A stretch of 14,775 bases of DNA, taken from NCBI RefSeq assembly GCF_001553005.1, contig NZ_KQ959897.1, positions 1 through 14,775 on the forward strand. Reading direction: 5' to 3'. This document shows positions 1 through 7,294 of the stretch, one piece after another. Made by a program: the position numbers and the translations under genes. Positions within the stretch are counted from its first letter, which is position 1, and every line of letters starts with the position of its first letter. The notes under the pieces were generated by a model. The model was given only the letters and a program-made list of their open reading frames with translations. It was not told where the DNA came from and did not search any database. The DNA comes from Gemelliphila asaccharolytica (lineage in GTDB: Bacteria; Bacillota; Bacilli; Staphylococcales; Gemellaceae).

Positions 1-1
1 A

Positions 2-257
2 GAACAATTAAAAGCTGATATCGAAGGTTCAGCAACAATTGGGGAACACAATTATGCTAAAAAGTTAGCAGAAGCGAAAAAAGAGCTAGAATCTATAATA
101 GAAAAAAAATTCCAAGATCCTAAGCAAAAAGCATCAGTTTTAAAAGATTTAGCAAAATTAAAAACATTAAAAGAAGTAGAACAATTAAAAGCTGATATCG
201 AAGGTTCTACAACAATTGGGGAACACAATGATGCTAAAAAATTAGCAGCAGCAAAAG
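2..257 (+). repeat. Tandem 177-bp (59-residue) repeat inside the surface protein
   Basis: The stretch beginning GAACAATTAAAAGCTGATAT at position 2 recurs nearly unchanged at 179, exactly 177 nt (59 codons) later. The two copies are almost identical over about 79 nt (2-80 and 179-257), then diverge into different helical modules. The high nucleotide identity points to recent duplication or gene conversion. More copies may lie upstream of the window. Confidence 0.85.
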
Positions 258-898
258 ACAAAGCAGTAAAAACAGTTAAAGAATTAAAAAAACTGACAGA
301 AGCAGAAAAAACAAAAGCTATAGCAGAAATAAATAAAGCAAATACTGAAGCAGAAGTTAATGAAGCTTTAGAAAAAGCAAAAGAATTAGACAAAAAACAC
401 GGAGCAGAAAATCCATCTGTAACGCCTACTCCAGACGTAACTCCATCGCCAGATGTAACACCTACCCCAGAAACAAAAGCAGGCTGGCAAAAAGATGAAA
501 AAGGTTGGTGGTATTTAAGAGAAAATGGCACATACCCGGCAGGAGAGTGGGAACCAGTAGGCGAAAAATGGTATCACTTTGACCCGCAAGGATACATGCA
601 AACAGGCTGGTTAAATCTAGATGGAACATGGTATTACCTAAACGCTGACGGAAGTATGGCAAAAGATACATGGATAGGAACATACTATGTCGATGCAAAT
701 GGAGCATGGGTAATAGAAGGATGGCAAAACCAAGGCTACGGCTGGTGGTACCAAAGAGCTAACGGATCATATCCATCAAACGGTTGGGAAATGATAAACG
801 GAATATGGTACTACTTTGACGCAAACGGCTATATGTTAGCAAACACTACCACACCAGACGGCTACTATGTAGACGAAAACGGAGCATGGGTTAAATAA
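2..898 (+). CDS. Surface protein, C-terminal part: GA-like helical repeats plus wall-binding repeats (5' end outside window)
   Basis: An open frame enters from the left edge and gives 298 visible residues ending at TAA. Roughly residues 1-135 are Lys/Glu/Ala-rich and helical, with the spacing of albumin-binding GA-type modules (for example AKDKAVKTVKELKKL, then INKANTEAEVNEAL). A Pro/Thr-rich linker (PTPDVTPSPDVTPTPE) follows. The last ~140 residues are choline-binding-type wall repeats rich in Trp, Tyr and Gly (GWWYLRENGTY, GTWYYLNADGSMAKDTW, GYYVDENGAWVK). No LPXTG motif or transmembrane tail is present, so attachment is expected through the repeats, binding teichoic acid or another wall polymer non-covalently. 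Family knowledge suggests an adhesin or host-protein binder, but the ligand is not visible. The N-terminus and any signal peptide lie upstream. A strong terminator follows 50 nt after the stop. Confidence 0.85.
   Translation, partial: EQLKADIEGSATIGEHNYAKKLAEAKKELESIIEKKFQDPKQKASVLKDLAKLKTLKEVEQLKADIEGSTTIGEHNDAKKLAAAKDKAVKTVKELKKLTEAEKTKAIAEINKANTEAEVNEALEKAKELDKKHGAENPSVTPTPDVTPSPDVTPTPETKAGWQKDEKGWWYLRENGTYPAGEWEPVGEKWYHFDPQGYMQTGWLNLDGTWYYLNADGSMAKDTWIGTYYVDANGAWVIEGWQNQGYGWWYQRANGSYPSNGWEMINGIWYYFDANGYMLANTTTPDGYYVDENGAWVK
482..895 (+). repeat. Wall-binding (choline-binding-type) repeat block
   Basis: The protein segment from GWQKDEKGWWYL to YYVDENGAWVK consists of degenerate repeats of about 20 residues with the pattern GW-x-GWYYL-x-x-x-G-x-M-x-x-(G/D)-W. 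There are two large W-rich units (GWWYLRENGTYPAGEW and GWWYQRANGSYPSNGW), each followed by YYF/YHF and Y(V)DANGAWV-type units. The block resembles the Cpl-7/CW_binding_1-like anchors of Gram-positive surface proteins. A homologous module starts the gene at the right end of the window, on the opposite strand. Confidence 0.8.
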
Positions 899-948
899 AC
901 GCCGAAAAAACGAAAAATAAAAATGTCAAAAAAAACAGGCTGTATAAT

Positions 949-985
949 AAATCCGGGGCATGGAAAAAACCATGCTCCGGATTTT
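949..985 (+). terminator. Rho-independent terminator of the surface protein gene
   Basis: The left arm AATCCGGGGCATGG (950-963) pairs with CCATGCTCCGGATT (970-983), with one G-U pair and an AAAAAA loop, and extends by one A-T pair to 949/984. A short T-rich stretch follows. The stem is GC-rich in an AT-rich background, and it sits ~50 nt after the stop codon at 898. Confidence 0.85.
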
Positions 986-1059
986 AATTCTATATACAAA
1001 AAAAACAAATATCCAATAAAATAAAAAGTGAACCTAAATAATAAGAAAGGATATTTGTC

Positions 1060-1635
1060 ATGAACAATTGTATCACAGAATTACTACAAATAAAAGATAA
1101 CAATATAATATTAGATCCTACCTTCAAAAAAGAAAAAATAAAAGGACAAACACACTTTATATTTAAAGGTGTTCTATCATATAAACCAACAAAATGCGAA
1201 TGATGTAATAGTAACAAAGTAGTAAAAAATGGATTTAATGAACCCACTACAATAAATCTACTAAAACTATCAGGCATACCCTCGCGATTAACTCTAAAAA
1301 AACAAAGATTTAAATGTAAACAATGCAATAAAAAATTTGTAGCTAGAACATCCCTAGTACCCAAACATTGTAACATCTCTCAAAATGTAAAATTATCAAT
1401 CCTAAAAGCTTTAACAGCTACACTATCATTTAAACAAATATCTAAAGAACATAACGTATCAGAAAATACAACAATAAGGATACTTAAATCTTGTAGAAAA
1501 CAAGTAGAAGTAAATTGTTATAAAAGCCTTCCACAACACTTATGCTTTGATGAAATAAAATCAACAAAAGATAGTAAACATTCAAAAAAAATAAGACAAC
1601 TGTGTAGTTGTCTTATAAAAAAATACCAACTATAA
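1060..1635 (+). pseudogene. ISL3-family transposase, truncated, with in-frame UGA
   Basis: The start at ATG 1060 follows AAAGGA. The frame reads MNNCITELLQIKDNNIILD..., then a zinc-ribbon (C-E-UGA-C at codons 46-49, later CKQCNKKF), then a helix-turn-helix region (FKQISKEHNVSENTTIRIL), then the start of the catalytic domain (LCFDEIKSTKDSK). Similarity stops there and the frame ends at TAA 1633-1635, so most of the DDE catalytic domain is missing. This N-terminal domain order is typical of ISL3-family transposases, which are normally about 400-450 residues. The UGA at 1201-1203 interrupts the frame a second time. The gene is very unlikely to be functional. Confidence 0.75.
1591..1616 (-). terminator. 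Hairpin with T-tract on the minus strand, inside the IS remnant
   Basis: ATAAGACAACT (1591-1601) pairs perfectly with AGTTGTCTTAT (1606-1616) around a GTGT loop. Read on the minus strand it is followed by a run of T residues (complement of the A run at 1584-1590). It could act as a second, backup terminator for transcription leaving mvaA, or block antisense transcription into the surface gene. Confidence 0.6.
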
Positions 1636-1680
1636 AACAAGTATTTTTTTGTTTTTTGTGTTGATATTTGTTTTTTTTAT

Positions 1681-1753
1681 TTTTTTTATTTTTTTTTTGA
1701 TTTTTTAGCTGGTTAAATCTTTTTAGTATTATCAACGATAATATTGCACAACC
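1681..1753 (-). repeat. Unnamed intergenic repeat, copy A (inverted relative to copy B at 13740)
   Basis: Read on the minus strand, this segment begins GGTTGTGCAATATTATCG and continues with TTGATAA, AACCAGCT and AAAATCAAAAAAAA. The same order of blocks occurs on the plus strand at 13740-13811, with scattered substitutions and two or three short gaps. It lies directly downstream of the mvaA terminator, just as copy B lies downstream of the tauE terminator. No protein frame is preserved. Its plus strand is a T-rich tract. Confidence 0.65.
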
Positions 1754-1756
1754 AAA

Positions 1757-1804
1757 AATATGCCATTTCTCTCACGACAAAAGGCGTGAGAAGAATGGCA
1801 TATT
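1757..1804 (-). terminator. mvaA: Terminator of the mevalonate operon
   Basis: A 20-position stem with one mismatch (C/A) and one G-U pair has arms at 1757-1776 and 1785-1804 and an 8-nt loop. The outer part is AATATGCCATT/AATGGCATATT and the inner part is TCTCACG/CGTGAGA. On the minus strand it lies 20 nt after the mvaA stop and is followed by TTTTTGG. The U-tract is short, but position and stem strength fit a rho-independent terminator. Confidence 0.75.
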
Positions 1805-1824
1805 CATAAAAAGGTGAAAAAATT

Positions 1825-3096
1825 TTATTTTTTTAAATTTTTTATTAATTCTTTAGCAGTTGCTAAATTTTTTTGTTTAATATTAGCGAATTTTTCAGCT
1901 AATATTTCTACATCTTCTTCTTTTGCTCCAGCTAATAGAAGTAAACTTTTTGCATGAAGTTTCATGTGTCCTTTTTGTATTCCTACAGTAACAAGGGCTC
2001 TTATTGCTGAAAAGTTTTGAGCAAGGCCTACAGTTACTATTATTTGTGCTAGTTCTTTTGCATCAGGATTGTTTAAAATTTCTCTAGCTATTTTTACACT
2101 TTCATTAAGACCAATAGATCCACCTACACTGGCTACAGGCATTGGTAGAGATAGGATACCTCTAAGTGAATTTTTATCTTCATTGTATGTCCAAGTAGAA
2201 AGTCCTCTATATTTGCCGTTTTTTGTTGCATAGGCATGACCTGCTGATTCTATGGCTCGAAAGTCATTTCCACTTGCAATAGTTACAGCGTCTATCCCGT
2301 TAAAAATTCCTTTGTTGTGAGTTGTTGCTCTATAAGGGTCTAGTTTTGCTATTTTACTTGCTAATTCTATTTTTTTTGCTATTTCTTTTGCTTTTTCTAG
2401 GTCTTCGTGTAAGTATTTTATATCTATTTCGCATCTAGATGTTACTATTGATTTTGTGGCATAGTTTGATAATATTGCCATTAGTGATTTGCTTTCAGTT
2501 AGTTGTTGTAAGTATGGTTTTATTCCTTCGAGCATGGTGTTTATTATGTTTGCTCCCATAGCTTCTTTAACGTCTACTGTTAGATAAACTACTAGAAACT
2601 CATTTTCATAATTTTGAAATGTTTCTGTACTGATATCTATAGCTCCGCCACCTCTTTTTACTATAGATGGGTGACTTTCATTGGCTAATTTTAAAATTTT
2701 TTCTTTATTTTTTATTATGTCTAATATTGCCCAGTTAATATCTTTGATGTCATAAAGAATAACTTGACCTATCATAAGTCTGCTGTCTACTAGGGTAGAA
2801 AAACCACCACTTTTTGATATTATTTTTCCTGCGTTTGATAGGGCAGCGACTACTGATGGTTCTTCTGTGACAAGTGGTATTATGTATTCTTTATTATTTA
2901 TTTTTATAGGGGTTGAAACACAAAATGGTAGAGAAAAGGTTGCTATATGATTTTCTGCCATTTTCCCTGCTATATTAACATCTAAACTTTTATTTTCGAG
3001 TAAAAGTTCTTTTTTTTCTTCTGATAAATATCCTTTTTCTTGTAAAATATTTATTCTTTCTTCTCTTGTTTTTTTATAAAAGCCACTAAATGTCAT
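1825..3096 (-). CDS. mvaA: Hydroxymethylglutaryl-CoA reductase, class II
   Basis: A 423-residue enzyme reducing HMG-CoA to mevalonate in the cytosol, the committed step of the mevalonate route to isoprenoids. Class II hallmarks are visible: EEPSVVAA (catalytic Glu 78/79), the nucleotide-binding motif EAMGANIINT (178-187), THNKG with catalytic Lys262, SGND with Asp278, and the C-terminal GHMKLHAK (376-383) carrying the catalytic His. Length is normal for the bacterial class (about 425-430). The start at 3096 is preceded by AGGAG and lies 9 nt after the mvaS stop, so it is co-translated in an operon. The common DAMGAN motif reads EAMGAN here, a conservative change. The gene is a standalone reductase, not the thiolase-reductase fusion (mvaE) of enterococci. 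Confidence 0.95.
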   Translation of the reverse strand: MTFSGFYKKTREERINILQEKGYLSEEKKELLLENKSLDVNIAGKMAENHIATFSLPFCVSTPIKINNKEYIIPLVTEEPSVVAALSNAGKIISKSGGFSTLVDSRLMIGQVILYDIKDINWAILDIIKNKEKILKLANESHPSIVKRGGGAIDISTETFQNYENEFLVVYLTVDVKEAMGANIINTMLEGIKPYLQQLTESKSLMAILSNYATKSIVTSRCEIDIKYLHEDLEKAKEIAKKIELASKIAKLDPYRATTHNKGIFNGIDAVTIASGNDFRAIESAGHAYATKNGKYRGLSTWTYNEDKNSLRGILSLPMPVASVGGSIGLNESVKIAREILNNPDAKELAQIIVTVGLAQNFSAIRALVTVGIQKGHMKLHAKSLLLLAGAKEEDVEILAEKFANIKQKNLATAKELIKNLKK

Positions 3097-3105
3097 GGTG
3101 TTCTC

Positions 3106-4263
3106 CTATTGGTTATAAATTCGTTTGTGTGATGAAATTTCTTTTAATGTGAATTTTTCACCATTGCCTTCTATATTTGCATTTCCTTCGTTGTCTATTT
3201 TAATTTTTTCAAAAAATATTTTTTCATATTCTTTTACATTAAGTCTAGTTCTATTGTTGAAGTCATTTATTCTGTCTTTTCTTAAAACTTTTTTGTAATT
3301 TTCTACTAATGTCATTGAGAAAATTTCAGAAACTGCTCCACTTCCATAACTATATAGGCAAATGTTGTCTCCTGCTTTTAAATTTCCATTTTCTAATAGG
3401 GAAAGTAGACCTAAGAATAAAGATCCTGTATAAATATTTCCAACTTTTTTGCTGTAAAAGATTGATTTTTCAAAGTTGTTTATGTAGTTTTCTTTTTCTT
3501 TTTCGTCCATTGTTTCTGGTAAAATTTTTCTAAATCCTTTTAATGCCATTTTTGGATATGGTATGTGGAAACAAAATGCTGAAAAGTCTTGTATTTTTTT
3601 GTTGTTTTCTTTTAAAAATCTTTTCCATGTAAGTTCTAGACAGTTTAGGTATAGCTCTGTTGAGAATTTACCTTCTACAAATGGATATGGAGAGTAGTTT
3701 GGTCTGAAAAAGTCCATTGCGTCTTGTGTTAGATATGTGTTATCTATGTTAAGTATAGAAAGACGAGGATCTTTTTTGATTAGCATGGCGACACTTCCTG
3801 CTCCTTGTGTAGATTCTCCTCCTGCTCCTACTCCATATTTTGCTATATCACTGGCTATAACTAAAACGTAAGAGTTCGGTTTGCTAAGTATATGATTTCT
3901 TGCAAATTCTAGGGCCGCTGTTGCCCCGTAGCAAGCTTCTTTTATTTCTACGCTTCGTGCATATGGATTTATTTTTAACAGTCCATGAATAAAAACAGCT
4001 GCTGCTTTGCTTTGGTCAATTCCTGTTTCTGTTCCTAAGACAATCATGTCTATTTTTTCTTTGTCTTCTTTAGTTAAAATTTCTTCTGCTGCTCTTGCTC
4101 CAAGTGTTACTATGTCTTCTTCTTTTGAAGTTACACACATTTCACTTTGCAAGAGTCCCTTTGTAAATTTGTCAGGGTCAATTCCTCTTGCTACAGCTAA
4201 ATCTTTTATATCCAAATATCTATTTGGCATAGAAAAACCAATTTTATCAATTCCAATATTCAT
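3106..4263 (-). CDS. mvaS: Hydroxymethylglutaryl-CoA synthase
   Basis: A 385-residue enzyme condensing acetyl-CoA with acetoacetyl-CoA to HMG-CoA, between the thiolase and the reductase of this operon. The catalytic triad is present: Glu79 (VLGTETGID), the acyl-carrying Cys111 (EIKEACYGAT) and His233 (FCFHIPYPK). These positions coincide with those of well-studied staphylococcal-type synthases. GGESTQGAGSVAMLI and the C-terminal SYGSGAVSE are further family motifs. The start at 4263 has a GGATGG-like binding site and lies 20 nt after the thiolase stop. Length is normal. No sign of decay. Confidence 0.96.
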   Translation of the reverse strand: MNIGIDKIGFSMPNRYLDIKDLAVARGIDPDKFTKGLLQSEMCVTSKEEDIVTLGARAAEEILTKEDKEKIDMIVLGTETGIDQSKAAAVFIHGLLKINPYARSVEIKEACYGATAALEFARNHILSKPNSYVLVIASDIAKYGVGAGGESTQGAGSVAMLIKKDPRLSILNIDNTYLTQDAMDFFRPNYSPYPFVEGKFSTELYLNCLELTWKRFLKENNKKIQDFSAFCFHIPYPKMALKGFRKILPETMDEKEKENYINNFEKSIFYSKKVGNIYTGSLFLGLLSLLENGNLKAGDNICLYSYGSGAVSEIFSMTLVENYKKVLRKDRINDFNNRTRLNVKEYEKIFFEKIKIDNEGNANIEGNGEKFTLKEISSHKRIYNQ

Positions 4264-4283
4264 TTTAATCCATCCTTAAAATT

Positions 4284-5468
4284 TTATTCAATATTATTAG
4301 ATATTAATAGTGACATTCCTTGCCCTCCACCAATACAAAGAGAGGCTAAGGCTAATTTTTTGTTTTGTTTTTTTAGTTCGTGAATAAGTGTTACGAGTAT
4401 TCTACTGCCACTTGCTCCTATAGGGTGGCCAATTGCTATGGCACCTCCATTGACATTAACTTTTTTTTCATCAATTTTTAGTTCTTTTATTACAGCTAAT
4501 GATTGTGTTGCAAAAGCTTCGTTTAGTTCAAAAAGGTCAATGTCTTTTATGTCTATATTTTGTTTTTTTAAAAGTTTTTTTGTTGAATAAACAGGTCCCA
4601 GTCCCATAAGGGAAGGAGTTAAACCTGCAGAGCTAAAGCCTTCTATGTAAGCTAGTGGTTTAATATTAAGTTCTTTAGCTTTTTTATCACTCATTAAAAT
4701 AACACACGCTACGCCATCGTTAATTCCTGATGAATTACCAGCGGTAACTATTCCTTCTTTAGAAAATGCAGGTTTTAATTTGGCAAGAGATTGTAAGTTA
4801 GTATTTTCTCTAGGGTATTCGTCTGTATCGAAAGTTTCTATTTTTTTTGCTACCTTTATTTCTATAGGAACAATTTCTTCTTTAAATTTTCCTTTTTTTA
4901 TTGCTTCACACGCTTTTTTTTGACTATTTAATGCAAAATTGTCTGCTTCTTCTCTGGTTATGTTATATTTTTTTGCTATATTTTCTGCTGTTATTCCCAT
5001 GTGATAATTATTAAATGCATCTGTTAGTCCGTCACATATTATGCTATCGGTAAGTTCAAAGCTACCTAGTTTATTTCCAAATCTTGCTTTTTTATTTAAA
5101 TAAGGTGCTTGTGACATAAATTCTATACCGCCACAAACAACTATATCATTTTCTCCCGTCATTATGCTTTGTGCTCCTAGAGTTACACTTTTTAGTCCAG
5201 AACCACAAACTTTATTAACAGTAAAAGCACTTTTTTCTTCTGGTATTCCAGAGGAAATTAAAATTTGTCTTGAAATGTTTTGACCAAGTCCGCCACTTAA
5301 GACGTTACCAAAAATAACTTCATCTACAAGTTTTGGAGATAGATTTATTTTTTTAAGTGCAGTTTTTACGATTTCAGAGCCTATTTTTATAGGGTTTTCT
5401 TTTGATAATTTTCCGCCAAAAGATGCTACTGCTGTTCTATATGCACTTACTATAGCTATTTTATTCAT
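4284..5468 (-). CDS. Acetyl-CoA C-acetyltransferase (thiolase), first gene of mevalonate operon
   Basis: A 394-residue biosynthetic-type thiolase joining two acetyl-CoA to acetoacetyl-CoA. The nucleophile is Cys88 ([12 protein letters not shown]). The general-base pair is His348 ([17 protein letters not shown]) and Cys378 ([10 protein letters not shown]). The NEAFA signature is at 316-320. The start at 5468 is set by a strong AGGAGG seven or so bases upstream (5473-5478). Being first in an operon with mvaS and mvaA, it most likely feeds mevalonate synthesis; a role in butyrate-type acyl metabolism would also be chemically possible. The usual names would be atoB or mvaC-like, and I leave the symbol open. 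Confidence 0.95.
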   Translation of the reverse strand: MNKIAIVSAYRTAVASFGGKLSKENPIKIGSEIVKTALKKINLSPKLVDEVIFGNVLSGGLGQNISRQILISSGIPEEKSAFTVNKVCGSGLKSVTLGAQSIMTGENDIVVCGGIEFMSQAPYLNKKARFGNKLGSFELTDSIICDGLTDAFNNYHMGITAENIAKKYNITREEADNFALNSQKKACEAIKKGKFKEEIVPIEIKVAKKIETFDTDEYPRENTNLQSLAKLKPAFSKEGIVTAGNSSGINDGVACVILMSDKKAKELNIKPLAYIEGFSSAGLTPSLMGLGPVYSTKKLLKKQNIDIKDIDLFELNEAFATQSLAVIKELKIDEKKVNVNGGAIAIGHPIGASGSRILVTLIHELKKQNKKLALASLCIGGGQGMSLLISNNIE

Positions 5469-5529
5469 AATGCCTCCTAAAATACATATCAGTTTATTTT
5501 ACTATAAAAACTGAATAAATTCAAATTTC

Positions 5530-5557
5530 ATAATAAATTTTAAAAGTTTTTTTTCAA
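5530..5557 (-). promoter_or_regulatory. Candidate promoter of the mevalonate operon
   Basis: On the minus strand TTGAAA (complement of 5552-5557) is followed after 16 nt by TATTAT (complement of 5530-5535), about 60 nt upstream of the thiolase start. It fits a vegetative sigma factor, but AT-rich DNA gives such matches easily. Confidence 0.4.
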
Positions 5558-5880
5558 AAAATAGTACAGTAGTTTTTTAATTATAATAAAGATTTTTCAA
5601 AAAATTCCAAATAATTTTCTCAAAAAAAGATGACATCAATATTTTTCTAAATAAAAACAAAATACAAAAAAAAGAGCGTTTCAAAAATGTACTACAGAAT
5701 ATAACAGTTATCATCAAAAAATGAAACAGAAAAATGATATTGATTTTAAAAAACCTTGTCTTTTGACAAATAATAAATAATTTTCAGAGAAAAAAACAAA
5801 ACGAAACTACTAACAACAGCAATAAAGAAAGCGAAAAGCAACTGTTATAAAAAAAATATTTTTTTTATTTTAAAAAAAGG

Positions 5881-5909
5881 TTGTTTTGTTTAAACTTCTG
5901 TATTATAAT
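5881..5909 (+). promoter_or_regulatory. Candidate sigma-A promoter of the prd operon
   Basis: TTGTTT (5881-5886), a 17-nt spacer and a perfect TATAAT (5904-5909) lie 66 nt before the prdC start. This is the best promoter match in the region. No sigma-54 type GG-N10-GC element was found, in contrast to the PrdR/sigma-54 control known for some clostridial prd operons. Confidence 0.6.
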
Positions 5910-5914
5910 AAAAA

Positions 5915-5944
5915 TGTAGTTAACAGATTACTTTTTTAACTGCA
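5915..5944 (+). promoter_or_regulatory. prdC leader hairpin / dyad
   Basis: TGTAGTTAA (5915-5923) can pair with TTAACTGCA (5936-5944, one G-U pair) around a 12-nt loop. It is followed by the palindrome TGCATATGCA (5941-5950) and then the AGGAGG of prdC. It begins within a few bases of the expected transcription start, so it could be an operator or a 5' mRNA stabiliser. No regulator gene is in the window. Confidence 0.35.
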
Positions 5945-5975
5945 TATGCATTATTTAAAGAAAGGAGGAAAAATA

Positions 5976-7277
5976 ATGTTAAAATTTAATGTAGAAAAGA
6001 TAAGTATACCTCTTAAACAACACGTAGGAGCCCCGTGTGCTGCTATAGTTGAAGTGGGTGAACACGTAAAACGTGGTCAACTAATAGCAACTCCTACCGG
6101 ACTTGGAGCTAATATTCATGCTAGTTTATCTGGTACTGTTGAAGAAGTAAAAGAAGGTGAAATAGTTTTAAAACTTGATAAAGAACAAAGTGATGACTAT
6201 GTAAAACTTCCTGATACTGATGATAAACTTCAAAGAATAAAAGATGCAGGTCTAGTTGGTTTAGGAGGAGCAGGATTTCCGGTGGGGATAAAACTTTCTA
6301 CAAAAATAGAAGGTGGATGCATAATAGCCAATTCAGCTGAATGCGAACCGGTTTTATCTCACAACATTAAATTTATAGAAGAAAATCCAGATATTATTAT
6401 CCGCGGTCTTCAATATATGATTGAAATTACAGGGGCAGCTAGAGCTTATATCGCTATAAAAACAAAATACACAAAAGCGATGTTAGCTATAGGTAAAGCT
6501 TGTAAAGATATTCCTAACATATCTGTAAAAATTTTACCAGATATGTATCCAGCGGGGGATGAAAGAGTTATTGTCCGTGAAATACTTGGAAAAGTATTAG
6601 ACATAGGGCAACTTCCAGCAACAGTTGGTGCGACAATATCAAATGTAGAAACAATAAAAAGGGTGGCTGAAGCAATAGAACTTGGCAAACCGCTAATTGA
6701 TAAAGACATCACAGTTGGAGGAAGAGTTAAAAACCCTCAAGTTTTCTTTGATGTTCCAATTAACTTACCATTTAGCGAATTTATAAATCGTACTGGTGGT
6801 TATGTAGAACCTCACGGAGAAATAGTAAAAGGTGGACCATTCACAGGTAAACACGCTACAGAAGAATCTGTTATTGAAAAAACAACAGGTGGTATTTTAG
6901 TAGCTATGCCTCACATTCATGGTAAACCAAAAGTAGGAATACTTATTTGCGAATGCGGTGCAGGGGAAGAAAGACTCAAAGAAATCGCAAAAGCAATGGG
7001 TTCAGAAGTAGTCAGCGTTCAACGCTGTAAACGTATGAAACCAGATAAAAATGGTAGATTGCGTTGCGAACTACCAGGTATTTGTCCAGGACAAGCGGAA
7101 AAAGTTCTGAACATTAAAAAAGATGGTGGCCAAGGTATAATCACAGGAACATGTCAAGATTGAACTAACACGGTCTCAGGAGTCGCTCCTAGGTTAGGAG
7201 TTGCAGTATATCATAGTACCGATCATGTTCTAAGAGGTGCCGGGCACAAATTATATAGAAGTATAGTTAAAGATTAA
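5976..7277 (+). CDS. prdC: Proline reductase-associated electron-transfer selenoprotein PrdC (UGA at 7161 read as Sec)
   Basis: RnfC-like protein expected to pass electrons, probably from NADH, to D-proline reductase. The N-terminus has the RnfC-type barrel-sandwich segment (VGAPCAAIVEVGEHVKRGQLIATP), followed by the flavin/nucleotide-type loop GLVGLGGAGFPVGIKLST. The C-terminal third is Cys-rich (LICECGAGEE, QRCKRMK, LPGICPGQ). At 7161-7163 the frame meets UGA in GTCQD-UGA, giving a C393-x-x-U396 redox motif. It then continues for 37 codons (TNTVSGVAPRLGVAVYHSTD...) to TAA at 7275. The full product is 433 residues, about the usual PrdC size. A stem-loop follows the UGA. I chose ATG 5976 because AGGAGG lies just upstream; an in-frame ATG at 5946 lacks a site. 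Stopping at the UGA would remove the conserved C-terminus. Confidence 0.93.
7161..7195 (+). promoter_or_regulatory. prdC: UGA Sec codon and candidate bacterial SECIS element in prdC
   Basis: Just after the UGA, AGGAG (7178-7182) pairs with CTCCT (7186-7190) around a UCG loop. The helix extends outward past a bulged C77 (7177) through U-A, C-G and G-U pairs to 7172/7195. The apex lies about 22-24 nt from the UGA, within the range of SelB-dependent SECIS hairpins. The structure is drawn by eye; energy was not computed. Confidence 0.7.
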
Positions 7278-7294
7278 TTAAGGAGGACATTTTA

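Larger units (their letters stand above)
998..1678. mobile_element. Remnant of an ISL3-type insertion sequence, possible inverted ends
   Basis: A truncated ISL3-like transposase frame (1060-1635) is enclosed by a perfect 16-nt inverted pair: AAAAAAAACAAATATC at 998-1013 and its complement GATATTTGTTTTTTTT at 1663-1678. The element would be about 680 bp, roughly half a full ISL3 element, so it would be an internally deleted copy. The pair is AT-rich and half of it is homopolymer, so chance is possible. No convincing target-site duplication was seen next to it. Confidence 0.4.
5469..5975. other. Divergent intergenic region between mevalonate and proline reductase operons
   Basis: About 0.5 kb, extremely AT-rich, with no supportable coding frame and no tRNA or riboswitch fold that I recognise. 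It contains the outward promoters of both operons (described separately), a perfect 22-nt AT palindrome at 5847-5868 (AT-A8-TA-T8-AT), and a leader hairpin before prdC. The stretch 5560-5840 shows no clear structure beyond A-runs and short TGTACTACA/ACAGTAGT-like words. Confidence 0.7.

Noticed and set aside
52..531. 159-codon minus-strand frame at the left end
   Set aside because: Shadow of the Lys/Glu/Ala-rich surface protein; the Ser/Phe-rich product is what the reverse complement of such repeats gives.
1201..1203. Third selenocysteine or UGA-as-Trp code in the transposase
   Set aside because: No hairpin was found right after this UGA, the gene is truncated anyway, and UGG is used for Trp throughout the intact genes, so code reassignment is not needed.
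990..1376. 128-codon open frame on the minus strand across the IS remnant
   Set aside because: It is antisense to the clearly ISL3-like frame, has no binding site, and its protein looks like a low-complexity translation of AT-rich DNA.
5763..5790. TTGACA at 5763 as the prd promoter
   Set aside because: A perfect -35-like word, but no -10 element at 16-18 nt; the downstream TTGTTT/TATAAT pair is better.
5946..5975. Earlier start for prdC at ATG 5946
   Set aside because: It would encode the Shine-Dalgarno region itself (KKGGK). The ATG at 5976 has AGGAGG at proper spacing and begins the family-like sequence.
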